A stretch of 64,000 nt of DNA, taken from Parapedobacter sp035556095. Lineage in GTDB: Bacteria > Bacteroidota > Bacteroidia > Sphingobacteriales > Sphingobacteriaceae. The position numbers and the translations under genes were made by a program. Where the stretch lies: assembly GCF_035556095.1 (NCBI RefSeq), contig NZ_DATMFT010000010.1:1-64000 (forward strand), in the 5' to 3' direction. Under the pieces are notes generated by a model. It did no database searches and was not told the origin of the DNA. It saw nothing but the letters and a program-made list of their open reading frames with translations. Of the stretch, positions 25,312 through 33,894 are shown piece after piece; position 1 is the first letter of the stretch, and the number at the start of each line of letters is the position of its first letter.

Positions 25312-26586
25312 TCAGGTACGCCCAATGATCCTTTGCGTCTCTTCTGTATTCTCCGACTTGGGTAATGTGATAAACTTCGTGAGCAATGCGCTCAGGAAAT
25401 ACAAACCCGCCAACACCCAAATCACCCCTTCATCGCCAATAATTCCGATCAATACGCCCACGATGGCGGGGCCTACAAAAACCGGAAGGCCAGCGCCAAG
25501 GTTTAGGATCGCCATGGCCGCACCTTTATCTTTCTTAACCAGCGAGGGTACCAATGCCGATAGCGGCACATAGCCCGCCAGCAGTCCGCCCCAAAGCACA
25601 CCGCAAAACAGGACGGCCCAATAATCGCCACCGAACCAAACGGGCGAGTAGAAAAACAGTAGGGTGGTGATGCCGCATCCCACCCCGCCGAACCACATGA
25701 TGGTGTTCCGCCAGCCCATCCGGTCGCCAACAAACCCAAAGATGAGATTAAATGCAATGTTGCTGGTAAAAATAGTTCCCCATATCTGTAGCCATTCGAC
25801 CGTACTAAAGCCATGCGTAGCCATGTAGATCGGCAGGAATACCGGAAAGGCAAATTGCGCGGTGGTATTGATTACCCTTACAATCCCACCGATAGCCACT
25901 TTTGGTTCTTCTTTGACGATGGTCAGGCCCTTTATCAACTCCTTGGTTTTCGAACCTGCATCCCCAGATGGAATGAACTTATCTTTATTCATCACAAGCG
26001 CAAAGAAAGCCCCCACCAATACCCAGAAAATGGAACTCCATAGGGTATTTTGATAACCGAGCGTATTAATGGCCCAACTCGAATAATAAGCCCCGAACAC
26101 ATTCAGTCCGCCGGTGAACACGAACCAGAACCACCCCACAGCCCTGCCCAATTTGCTTTGAGGCGTACGGTAGGTGATCCAAACTAAAAACGAATAAGCA
26201 AACAGCGGGTAGGCAAACCCGCGAATAGCATAAGTAATTAACATCACGGGATAATCTAGGTTCTGCATACCAAGGCCCACGAACCCTACCGTCCCAATAA
26301 TGTATAGCAACAGACCAAGGAGCATGGCTTTCCGCGGACCATACCCCTCGGCGAGTACACCGGAAAACCACGATGAAATGGCGATGGTAACTCCATATAC
26401 GGTGAACAATAAGGCAGACTGCTGCATGGAAAGCCCATGCTCAATTAAGTAAGGGCTTAACCAACCTTGCTCCACGCCATCACCCATCATGAAGATGATG
26501 ATACCGAGGTAACCCCAAGCGAGGGGTTTGGGGAGGCCTGATCGGGAAAAAAAATCGGGTTTCGCTTGCTGTGTATTCATAAACAT
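25312..26586 (-). CDS. MFS transporter, polyol-permease (RbtT/DalT)-like
   Basis: A 424-residue major facilitator with about 12 membrane helices. The N-terminal part strongly recalls the ribitol/arabitol permease group: LAWGYLGIIIFMMGDGVEQG, VLAEGYGPRKAMLLG (the cytoplasmic loop 2-3 motif), and YAIRGFAYPLFAYSFLVW with GRAVGWFWFVF. In enterobacteria such permeases import pentitols by proton symport. That suggests inner-membrane import of a polyol or related compound, matching the two kinases downstream. The gene opens a run of seven minus-strand genes and has a -7 element and palindrome upstream. Confidence 0.85.
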   Translation of the reverse strand: MFMNTQQAKPDFFSRSGLPKPLAWGYLGIIIFMMGDGVEQGWLSPYLIEHGLSMQQSALLFTVYGVTIAISSWFSGVLAEGYGPRKAMLLGLLLYIIGTVGFVGLGMQNLDYPVMLITYAIRGFAYPLFAYSFLVWITYRTPQSKLGRAVGWFWFVFTGGLNVFGAYYSSWAINTLGYQNTLWSSIFWVLVGAFFALVMNKDKFIPSGDAGSKTKELIKGLTIVKEEPKVAIGGIVRVINTTAQFAFPVFLPIYMATHGFSTVEWLQIWGTIFTSNIAFNLIFGFVGDRMGWRNTIMWFGGVGCGITTLLFFYSPVWFGGDYWAVLFCGVLWGGLLAGYVPLSALVPSLVKKDKGAAMAILNLGAGLPVFVGPAIVGVLIGIIGDEGVIWVLAGLYFLSALLTKFITLPKSENTEETQRIIGRT

Positions 26587-26613
26587 CTTAATTGGTTATT
26601 GTCATTAGTAAAG

Positions 26614-26621
26614 CAAATATA
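26614..26621 (-). promoter_or_regulatory. -7 element for MFS operon
   Basis: TATATTTG on the minus strand matches TAnnTTTG, about 28 bases before the MFS ATG at 26586. No TTG is present at the standard -33 distance; instead that region is covered by the palindrome at 26631-26651, suggesting regulation. Confidence 0.4.
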
Positions 26622-26630
26622 ATATTATTA

Positions 26631-26651
26631 AATATTAATAATGTTAATATT
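26631..26651. promoter_or_regulatory. Palindromic operator candidate AATATTAA-N5-TTAATATT
   Basis: Perfect 8-bp inverted arms (26631-26638 and 26644-26651) separated by 5 bases lie immediately upstream of the -7 element, across the -33 region. In an AT-rich stretch this can arise by chance, but the position is typical for an operator. The DeoR-type regulator at 32653 is one candidate binder. Confidence 0.35.
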
Positions 26652-26780
26652 TAATTTTATTTAACAAAATAAGTATTAAATCCCCAAATGGTACACAAGC
26701 GGTCCGACACACTTCACTTCTTCACCATCTCTGGCCAATAGGCAATGCCTAGCTTGCCTTCTTCATGCGAGCGTTCGCGT

Positions 26781-26827
26781 TAAAAAATCGTTAGCGCCCG
26801 GTCCTTTCTAGGCCGGGCGCTAACGAT
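26781..26827 (-). terminator. Rho-independent terminator downstream of SusD
   Basis: A perfect 15-bp GC-rich inverted repeat (26787-26801 pairing with 26813-26827) with an 11-base loop is followed on the minus strand by ATTTTTTAA. It lies 14 bases past the SusD stop. It separates the SusCD transcript from the MFS run, which has its own -7 element. Confidence 0.88.
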
Positions 26828-26840
26828 CACTTTAGTTAAA

Positions 26841-28628
26841 TTAAAAATTGAGTCCATCAACCCAGTCTGGATTTTGGTCGAGATTCGGATTAAGGGAACG
26901 CTCGTTGATGGGGATCGGATAGAGATAATCTCTTTTTTCGTTGAATCCTGCCAAAGCGATATTACTATGGAAAAACACATTGCCTTTGGTACCTTCGGTG
27001 AGGATGATGCCGCCATTGTTGACCGGCGTACCAATCTCATACATTTCGACGCCCACCTGGTCGGCAGGTTTGTTGCCTTGGGTGTAGAGAATGAGGTCGG
27101 TTGTTCCGTCGCCTGTCAGGTCGTACTCGCCAGCGCCGGGGAAGTAAATACCCACTAGCGGCTGGTCGATGCAGTACCCGGCTTTCCACCGTACCAGGTC
27201 GTCAAACCGGAAACCTTCCTGAACGAGTTCGATGGCCCGTTCGCGGCGCACTTCGAGGAGGGCACCGATGTTGGCGGCGGTTATGTTGGTGTATCCGGCT
27301 TCGGTCGACAGGAGGTATGGGTCGGGGTTGGCGTTGGCTGCGGCCACATCCAGGTTGGGCATGCCCACCCGGTCGCGCAGCAGTTTAATCGAAATGTCGA
27401 TGTCGGCCTGCGTCAGTGTCCCCAACTCGGCCTTGGCTTCGGCGTAGTTGAGCAGCACTTCGGCGTAACGGAAAATCGGCAGGTCGTTGTACGAGTAGCC
27501 CACCCGCACGTCATACCCTTTGGTGACGTCTTGCAGGAACTTGATGGGGTGGTAGCCGTTGACTGATATCGCGAATTTATTGGGGAAAGGCCTGTTGTCC
27601 GATAACGTGAATTTAGGGTTGCGGATGCTTTGCGTCAAGCGCGGGTCGCGGTCCTGCACCTCGTCGATGAAGGTCATGGTTTCCCAGCCGGGCTGATCGG
27701 TGAAGCGGGAGCCATCTTCCATCAGGTAGGTGTTTACAAACTTCTTGGTGTACGAAGGGCGTCCTTGGGCCGCCGACATGGTAAACGACGACGCGTCGTG
27801 GTTCACCCGCGGGCTGTTGCTATAGTCGTACGCCAAGATGAACTCGCCGGCATCGGCATCGTCTTGGCTAAAGAGGGTGAAATAGGCGTTTTCAACGCCG
27901 CCGGCGGTGTAAAGCCGGTATTGGTTCCCCTCGATCACAGCCTTCGCCGCTTCGGCGGCCAGTTCGAGGTATTTATTAGCGTCTTCGCCGCCGTGGTATT
28001 TGCGGAAGGTACCTTCATAGAGGCAGAAACGTGATTTGAGGGCCAGGGCGGTCCACTTGTTGACCCGGAAAACACTCACTTCTTCGGGCAGGTTAGCGAT
28101 GGCATAGTCGATATCCGCAATCATGTTGGTCATCACCAGCTCCCGTGGGTCACGTGGTTTATACAATGCCTCGTCCGACGTTCCCAACTCGGTGTCGTAC
28201 CAGGGCACATCGCCAAACCGCTTGACTTTCTCGAAGTAAAACATCGCGCGGAAGAAGCGTGCCACCCCCGAGTATTTGAGTACGGCAGCCTCATCTTCGC
28301 ATTGGTCAACGCGGGCGAGCAGCGTATTGATTCGCCGCAGGTGGACCCAATCCCATCCGCCGCCCGAGTTCGGAACGGTACGGCGGTTGCCGCCGATGAG
28401 AATTTCGGAGAGGGTCATCTGCACGAGGTGATCGTTCTGCTCGCGGTCGACGTTGGCCACGTTCAACATGCTGTACAGTGGGTTGGTGAAAAACTCGAGG
28501 TCTTGCGCGGTTCTAAAGTAGCCGCTCTCCGGAATCTGGCTGAGTGGCTGTCTGTCGAGGTAGTCCTCGCAGCCCGAGAAGACGGCGATAAGAGTGGCGA
28601 GCGACAGTATGTTAACTATTTTGTTCAT
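26841..28628 (-). CDS. SusD/RagB-family nutrient-binding lipoprotein (I)
   Basis: A 595-residue SusD-like outer-membrane lipoprotein that would close over the SusC channel and capture the nutrient. The signal peptide ends at the lipobox VFSGC, followed by the family-typical EDYLDRQPLSQIPE. An N-terminal SusD-like domain and the C-terminal RagB/SusD domain, ending YLYPIPINERSLNPNLDQNP, are present. Start MNKIVNILS (28628) lies 20 bases after the SusC stop. The substrate cannot be read from sequence, but the neighbouring phosphodiesterases and polyol permease point to something other than a plain polysaccharide (inference). Confidence 0.93.
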   Translation of the reverse strand: MNKIVNILSLATLIAVFSGCEDYLDRQPLSQIPESGYFRTAQDLEFFTNPLYSMLNVANVDREQNDHLVQMTLSEILIGGNRRTVPNSGGGWDWVHLRRINTLLARVDQCEDEAAVLKYSGVARFFRAMFYFEKVKRFGDVPWYDTELGTSDEALYKPRDPRELVMTNMIADIDYAIANLPEEVSVFRVNKWTALALKSRFCLYEGTFRKYHGGEDANKYLELAAEAAKAVIEGNQYRLYTAGGVENAYFTLFSQDDADAGEFILAYDYSNSPRVNHDASSFTMSAAQGRPSYTKKFVNTYLMEDGSRFTDQPGWETMTFIDEVQDRDPRLTQSIRNPKFTLSDNRPFPNKFAISVNGYHPIKFLQDVTKGYDVRVGYSYNDLPIFRYAEVLLNYAEAKAELGTLTQADIDISIKLLRDRVGMPNLDVAAANANPDPYLLSTEAGYTNITAANIGALLEVRRERAIELVQEGFRFDDLVRWKAGYCIDQPLVGIYFPGAGEYDLTGDGTTDLILYTQGNKPADQVGVEMYEIGTPVNNGGIILTEGTKGNVFFHSNIALAGFNEKRDYLYPIPINERSLNPNLDQNPDWVDGLNF

Positions 28629-28648
28629 TTTTAGCGTGTTTTCTATTG

Positions 28649-31600
28649 TTAAAAAGTGATATCCAAACCGAACATGAACGTCTTCGCCCAAGGGTAATAT
28701 CCCTGATCGGTTTGCCCTTGGTCAGACAGCTGTTTGTTTCGGTACACATAAGCCGTTTCGGGGTCGACATACTCCGTGTTCTTTTTGAGTGGCGACCAAT
28801 ACGCGAGATTTTCGCCCGAGAAGTAGAGCCTAACCTGATCAATACCAACCTTCTTGGAGAACGTAACCGGCAGCGTATAACCTGCCGTTAGGTTCTTGAA
28901 ACGCAAATACGCGATATTCTGGAGGTAGCGGTCGTTGGTTTTGGCCAGGTAGCCGCCGGTTGCCAGATAAGCTCTCGCGCGAGGGAAGTAGGCATCGGGA
29001 TTATCTTCAGACCACACCTTATCGATAAAGTTGTAGGGCATGAACGACCCGTAGGAGGCGGAGTAGTGGCCCCAGAAGTCGCGCGTATTACCATGGAAGT
29101 AAACATGGTGCGTACCGACACCCTGAAAAAATGCCGACACGTCGAAACCCATCCAACGAGCACTCATGTTGAAGCCGTAAGAGAGCGAAGGGAGTGAGTT
29201 GCCCAGTTTTACAAGGTCGCCCGAATCGTCGACCGTATTGGCGCCGATGCCCCAGATGCCGTCGCCGTTCGTGTCGAGGAACTTAAGGTCCCCCGCCATC
29301 CAGCCACCCGTGAGCCGCGACGATTGCAGGCTCAAGTTTACCTCCTCGGCATATTGTTTGGCCTCTTCGTCGGTTTTGAAGAAGCCATCCGTCCGGTAGC
29401 CCCAGATTTCGCCCCATTCTTCGCCCACATAATGGGCCTTGGCGAATGACCGTTCGGGGTTGTCGTATTTGGTGACCACCGTTTTGTAATCGCTGAGGTT
29501 AACACCGAGGCCATACGTGAAAGGCTTGCCTGCCAAACTAAACTGATCCCGCCAGTTGAAGGCGATTTCATAACCTTTGGTCCGCAGATCGGCAGCGTTC
29601 ATCTCGGGCGGGTTTGCGCCGTAAACGGCCGGTAGGGCGACACCTGCCGTGAGCATATCCCTGGTGTCGCGGATATAGACGTCGGCCGTCATGTTCAACC
29701 GGTTGTGGAGCATGCCGAGGTCGAGCCCCACGTCCCATTGCTCGGCCGTTTCCCAAGAAAGGTCGTCGGCCAAGGGATCACCTAGCGACGCTTGTTTAGA
29801 AGGCGTGGAGCCGCCGAAGAGGTTGTTCAAGTTGCTGATCGTGACCAGTCGGATGTAGGCATAATAACTTGACACGTTCTGGTTGCCCAGGCTGCCGAAA
29901 GAGCCCCGAAGCTTGAGGTTGTCGATCAGTCGGCCTGCACCGCCGTTTTTGAAGAACGGTTCTTCTGAGATTCTCCAGCCTGCGGATGCCGACGGGAAGA
30001 ACCCCCAACGGCTCTCCGACGCAAAACGTGAGGTGCCGTCATATCGACCGCTGAATTCAATGAGGTAACGCCCCTTGTAGTCGTAGTTGGCACGGCCGAA
30101 GATACCCATCAGTGCATATTCGCTCTGGCCGCCGCCAACACTGGTGATGACGGCGCCGTTGTCATCGGTGCCCACCAAGTTGAGGTCATTGATATCCCTC
30201 ACAACCAGGTTTTCGCCCACTGCCCGAAGGCCTTTGGTGTGGCGCGTTTCGTAGTTGAAACCGGCCACGCCCGAAACGTTATGGTCGCTGCCAAAGGTGT
30301 CGTCGTAGTTGGCAAACGCGTTGAACGCCTTGTATTTGTTGGTGCTCGCAGTTTCTGTCAGCCGGTTGATACCCGCACCAGTGGTATATGACTCCATTGG
30401 GCCATCGGGGAAGACACGGTAGTCCAGGCTGTTACCGCGGGCCGTGGTGCGGTCTTGGTAGAACCGGTAGGTGAAGTCGCCCGTAACGGTCAATGTTTTG
30501 TGTGGCTTCAACACCAAACGCGTGGTGGTTGCGAAGTCGTTGTCGGAATTGATTGTAGGGTGTTCGCCATTGATCAGCATGATTTGCCGACCGTTCCCTA
30601 CCTTGTAGGTGTTAATCAAGCCATCGGTATCGTAGATGCCCGACCCGTCGGGGTTGAAGAACGGAAAGTTGGCGAGGGCGTGGTTGGCGGCATTGTGGAT
30701 AACATCGTCGATACCGTTCTGGTTATTGTATTTGGAGTCGAACAGTGAGATGTTGCTCGACAGGGTAGCCCACTTATTGATGTTGAAATCAACTTTCGAA
30801 CGCATGTTGTAGCGGTTGAGCACGTCAGGGTGATGCCGTTGCATACCCTGTTCGCGGAGATAGGCCCCCGACACAAAGTATTTAACATCGTCCGTGCCTC
30901 CGCTCAGCGAGACGCTGTGCTGCTGGTTGGGGCGTTTTTCGCGAAACAGCCCGTCCCACCAGTCTTGGTTGGCGTAGTAGATCCACCGTCTTTTGCCATC
31001 GCGCACATCTTCAACGACCCACGGCCGATCGGGATGTTCGGTTTTGTCGTTTACGCGGGCCAGCAGCTCTTCCATATCCTTTTCGGTGTACTGGATGTAT
31101 TTATTGCCTGAGTCTGCCTGCCAGAATTTGTTGACCATGAATACCGACCAGTAGCCGCGGTTTTCATAGTCGGTCGAGGCAGTAGGCGCTTCCCAGCCCA
31201 TGCGCGAACTGTAACGGACGACGGCCTTGCCGTCGGAGGCCCCCCCGCTCTTGGTGGTCACCAAGATGACACCGAATGCCGCGCGTGCGCCATAGATGGC
31301 TGCGGCCGACGCATCCTTGATGATAGAGATCGACTCGACATCTCTTGGGTTAACACGGTTCAGGTCGCCCTCGGCACCATCAATCAGCACCAACGGTTCG
31401 GTTTCATTGATCGACGTAATACCCCGGATATTGATGTCGGGCGTCGATCCGGGCTTGCCCGCACTGGTGGTGACATTAAGACCCGGTGCAGCTCCCTGTA
31501 ACATGCCGGTAACGGTAGGGGTGACGCGGTCTTCGAGTTCCGCGCCGGTTACGACCGAGACCGCACCAGTTAGGTTGACGCGCTTTTGGGTGCCATAACC

Positions 31601-32038
31601 CACCACTATCGCTTCATCAAGTGCAACGACGTCTTCCTGTAGGTAAATAGTCAGATTGGTTTGAGAAGCCGAGACAGGCTCCGTTTTGGTAATGTAGCCC
31701 ATGAGCCGGACGTTCAATGCGTTGGTTCCCTGCGGGATGGAGAGGGTGAACCGCCCATCGTCATCGGTGGTCGCACCTTTAGATAAACCCTCTGCGATAA
31801 CGCTGGCCCCAGCAATCGGCTGCTCTTGGATGTCGAGTACCCGTCCGGTCACGACCCGTTCTTGGGCAGACGGTGGGGCGATCATTTCGCCAACCGGTTT
31901 TGGTAAGTCGTGGCTATTGCGGGCGTGGGCATTCCCGCTATTCAATAGGAAGACCAGCGTAGCCACGACTATCAGGAATCGCTTGCCCAAACATGCCTTA
32001 CATACATATGTAAGGTTTAAATGTAGTTTGTTCTTCAT
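28649..32038 (-). CDS. SusC/RagA-family TonB-dependent outer-membrane transporter (I)
   Basis: A 1129-residue SusC-like transporter. It has a signal peptide (about 1-40), a carboxypeptidase-like regulatory domain (about 63-135, VTGRVLDIQEQPIAGASV), the TonB-box/plug signature LDEAIVVGYGTQKR at residue 140, the plug with NIRGITSINETEPLVLIDG and DASAAAIYGARAAFGVI, then the beta-barrel ending KTFMFGLDITF. There is no N-terminal STN domain, so it is not of the sigma/anti-sigma signalling type; a local regulator, such as the divergent DeoR protein, is more likely. It pairs with the SusD gene 20 bases downstream. Confidence 0.95.
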   Translation of the reverse strand: MKNKLHLNLTYVCKACLGKRFLIVVATLVFLLNSGNAHARNSHDLPKPVGEMIAPPSAQERVVTGRVLDIQEQPIAGASVIAEGLSKGATTDDDGRFTLSIPQGTNALNVRLMGYITKTEPVSASQTNLTIYLQEDVVALDEAIVVGYGTQKRVNLTGAVSVVTGAELEDRVTPTVTGMLQGAAPGLNVTTSAGKPGSTPDINIRGITSINETEPLVLIDGAEGDLNRVNPRDVESISIIKDASAAAIYGARAAFGVILVTTKSGGASDGKAVVRYSSRMGWEAPTASTDYENRGYWSVFMVNKFWQADSGNKYIQYTEKDMEELLARVNDKTEHPDRPWVVEDVRDGKRRWIYYANQDWWDGLFREKRPNQQHSVSLSGGTDDVKYFVSGAYLREQGMQRHHPDVLNRYNMRSKVDFNINKWATLSSNISLFDSKYNNQNGIDDVIHNAANHALANFPFFNPDGSGIYDTDGLINTYKVGNGRQIMLINGEHPTINSDNDFATTTRLVLKPHKTLTVTGDFTYRFYQDRTTARGNSLDYRVFPDGPMESYTTGAGINRLTETASTNKYKAFNAFANYDDTFGSDHNVSGVAGFNYETRHTKGLRAVGENLVVRDINDLNLVGTDDNGAVITSVGGGQSEYALMGIFGRANYDYKGRYLIEFSGRYDGTSRFASESRWGFFPSASAGWRISEEPFFKNGGAGRLIDNLKLRGSFGSLGNQNVSSYYAYIRLVTISNLNNLFGGSTPSKQASLGDPLADDLSWETAEQWDVGLDLGMLHNRLNMTADVYIRDTRDMLTAGVALPAVYGANPPEMNAADLRTKGYEIAFNWRDQFSLAGKPFTYGLGVNLSDYKTVVTKYDNPERSFAKAHYVGEEWGEIWGYRTDGFFKTDEEAKQYAEEVNLSLQSSRLTGGWMAGDLKFLDTNGDGIWGIGANTVDDSGDLVKLGNSLPSLSYGFNMSARWMGFDVSAFFQGVGTHHVYFHGNTRDFWGHYSASYGSFMPYNFIDKVWSEDNPDAYFPRARAYLATGGYLAKTNDRYLQNIAYLRFKNLTAGYTLPVTFSKKVGIDQVRLYFSGENLAYWSPLKKNTEYVDPETAYVYRNKQLSDQGQTDQGYYPWAKTFMFGLDITF

Positions 32039-32099
32039 TAGCTTAAAATGATTTGATTGCTTTTACAGTTTTATTCATTACGTACTTGATTTTTGCGGG

Positions 32100-32107
32100 C
32101 AAAATTA
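32100..32107 (-). promoter_or_regulatory. -7 element for susC (I)
   Basis: TAATTTTG on the minus strand fits TAnnTTTG and would give a leader of about 55 bases before the susC ATG at 32038. No TTG lies at the proper -33 distance, which would be consistent with an activator-dependent promoter. Confidence 0.35.
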
Positions 32108-32302
32108 GCCTATTGGTAGGTCCTATACCTTCCGTTAAGGTTACGCTTATGTTATGTTTTGATCAAGGCAGCGCCTTATCCTTAGCATATCTTTCTATCC
32201 AAATACAAGTCCGCGTTCTTTCCTAATGGACTTTATCTTCACTTTCTTGTATAGGTGCCTGAATCGAGTATGTTAAATGAGCTAGTTTATAAGAATAGTT
32301 AA

Positions 32303-32428
32303 TTAGCCGGCAATGACGCCGTGTTGCTTCTGACCAATACTGCTGAATACAGCGCCCATCCAAAACTCATTCCTGTTGTAACTCAGCCGAGTAATGGAGA
32401 TAAGATTTTTTCTAAGATGAACTTTCAT
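32303..32428 (-). CDS. Possible 41-residue ORF upstream of susC (I)
   Basis: An ATG-TAA frame of 41 codons (begins MKVHLRKNLISITRLSYN, ends KQHGVIAG) sits in the long divergent region on the susC strand. The residue mix is protein-like (Trp, Asn, Tyr, basic start), but no family is recognised and no ribosome site is clear. It could be a gene remnant or a leader peptide. Confidence 0.22.
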   Translation of the reverse strand: MKVHLRKNLISITRLSYNRNEFWMGAVFSSIGQKQHGVIAG

Positions 32429-32455
32429 AGCTACCATTCCTAAGGGTTTATAATA

Positions 32456-32467
32456 TTACAAATGTAA
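32456..32467. promoter_or_regulatory. 12-bp palindrome, operator candidate
   Basis: TTACA-AA-TGTAA is a perfect inverted repeat with a two-base centre, about 185 bases upstream of the deoR-type gene and 420 bases upstream of susC. DeoR-family regulators often bind repeated short sites near their own gene. Only one copy was noticed. Confidence 0.25.
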
Positions 32468-32652
32468 CAAAATAAAATATTTAAAAACAAAATAAAATTA
32501 AAAATAATATAAAAATAAAGTTTAATTAATATATTAAGAGCTACCTAAAACCGGTAAAAAAGATAAATAGGTGTATTTTATTTCCATATATTCATAAAAT
32601 CACCTAACATTGTATGAGAAGAGACTCAGCTTTAAATTAAATATAAATTAAC

Positions 32653-33420
32653 ATGAAGAACATTACGAAGCGGCACCAGTTCATTTTGGAACGACTCAAG
32701 AAAAAGGGGCAAATCACCATCCCCGAGCTGATCGAACAAACAAAAGTATCTGGCGTCACGATCCGTAAAGACCTCAAATTTTTGGAAGACAAAGGGCTGA
32801 TTTTCATTACCCGCGGGGGCGCCTCACTCACCAACCCGTACACGATCGACCGCCCTATTTTAGAAAAGGCAACCATCAATGCCGAGCAGAAGAAAAAAAT
32901 TGCCCGGGCAGCCGTTGAACTTATCGGGCAAAACGATGCCATCATCATCGGTTCTGGCACAACCGCCTTCGAATTAGCGCACCAACTGCACCCGACTAAG
33001 CCGCTCACGGTGATTACACCGGCCATTAAGGTGACGATGGAACTCTGCAACCGCCCCAATATTGAGGTACTGCAATTGGGCGGCATCATCCGCACCAACT
33101 CATCTTCCGTAGCGGGGTCTTACGCAGAGTATATGCTCGACCGGGTATCTTGCGGAGTACTATTCATCGGCGTGGACGGAATAGACCTCGATTTTGGGTT
33201 TTCCATTAGCAACCTTACCGAAGCCAACATCAACCAGAAAATGATTAATGCTTCCCAGGTAGTGGTAGTATTGGCAGACAGCTCTAAATTCGGCAAGCGC
33301 GGCATTGGCAAAATATGCGAGTTGGAGCAAGTTCAGTACATCATCACAGATACCGGAGTGCCTGAAACTGTTATGGCGGAACTAGAAGAGCGGGGGTTGA
33401 AAGTGATTGTTGCTAAGTAA
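32653..33420 (+). CDS. DeoR-family transcriptional regulator
   Basis: A 255-residue DeoR/GlpR-type regulator. The N-terminal winged helix (about 1-57) shows RHQFILERLKKKGQITIPEL and SGVTIRKDLKFLEDKG, the classic DeoR recognition helix. The C-terminal sugar-phosphate sensor domain has the IIGSGTTAFELA phosphate loop, GGIIRTNSSSVAG, GVDGID and VLADSSKFGK. DeoR proteins usually sense phosphorylated sugars or polyols made by the pathway they control. Placed divergently from susC (I) and the kinase/diesterase run, it is the natural local regulator (inference). Confidence 0.93.
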   Translation: MKNITKRHQFILERLKKKGQITIPELIEQTKVSGVTIRKDLKFLEDKGLIFITRGGASLTNPYTIDRPILEKATINAEQKKKIARAAVELIGQNDAIIIGSGTTAFELAHQLHPTKPLTVITPAIKVTMELCNRPNIEVLQLGGIIRTNSSSVAGSYAEYMLDRVSCGVLFIGVDGIDLDFGFSISNLTEANINQKMINASQVVVVLADSSKFGKRGIGKICELEQVQYIITDTGVPETVMAELEERGLKVIVAK

Positions 33421-33447
33421 ACTCATTAATGGTCGGATGAAGCGGAA

Positions 33448-33798
33448 TCAATCCTTCCTACGTACCAGCAACACATGGTCATCATCCAAAAGCAAGTATC
33501 CATATTCATAGCAAAATCGGTACTGCGCACCTTCGGCTGTTTCGTTCATATCGGTGATGTAATTGAAATTGAACCCCTCGGTCAATAATGTTTGCCATTT
33601 CACTTTCCCGCCGCCTTCGGGGCTAAGCGTCTCCAATATCTTTCGGTTCCGTTTAAGGATGTTATTTACCTTACGAAGGTAGCCGCTTTCTCCGCTGTTA
33701 CGCCGGTTGTTGTAGTTGGCGCGGCAAGCGTCGTCACAAAATTTCTTGTCGGCACGCCCCACTAGTGGCTCACCGCAGTCCTTGCATTTTCTTTCCAT
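33448..33798 (-). CDS. Conserved zinc-ribbon protein of unknown function
   Basis: A 116-residue protein with an N-terminal four-cysteine zinc ribbon: CKDCGEPL at residues 4-11 and KKFCDDACRANYNNRR about ten residues later. The remainder is a small alpha/beta domain with ILKRNRKILETL and a C-terminal strand pair ending LLVRRKD. The pattern is common in Bacteroidota; its function is unknown to me, and nucleic-acid contact is only a guess from the ribbon. Start at MERKCKDCG (33798) is chosen since the longer frame to 33930 overlaps the divergent glycosyltransferase. Confidence 0.78.
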   Translation of the reverse strand: MERKCKDCGEPLVGRADKKFCDDACRANYNNRRNSGESGYLRKVNNILKRNRKILETLSPEGGGKVKWQTLLTEGFNFNYITDMNETAEGAQYRFCYEYGYLLLDDDHVLLVRRKD

Positions 33799-33869
33799 AG
33801 GTACCGGTTCTGTTTGATAACTAGCTGATGGTGCCCTAAAGATAGGATTTTTTTTGTAAATACATTTCG

Positions 33870-33877
33870 TAGCTTTG
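33870..33877 (+). promoter_or_regulatory. -7 element for glycosyltransferase gene
   Basis: TAGCTTTG matches TAnnTTTG and ends 17 bases before the ATG at 33895, giving a very short leader. A T-rich stretch with TTG at 33854-33856 is too close (13 bases) for a standard -33 box. Confidence 0.35.
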
Positions 33878-33894
33878 CCATTCACACCGCATCC

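Larger units (their letters stand above)
32039..32652. other. 614-base divergent intergenic region between susC (I) and deoR-type gene
   Basis: AT-rich, especially 32440-32650. It holds a -7-like element for susC (32100-32107), a short unassigned ORF (32303-32428) and a 12-bp palindrome TTACA-AA-TGTAA at 32456-32467, which could be an operator. No RNA gene or strong terminator was seen. Confidence 0.6.

Noticed and set aside
30455..31111. Long plus-strand frames antisense to susC (I)
   Set aside because: They mirror the strongly supported SusC frame, carry no motifs and have no start signals.
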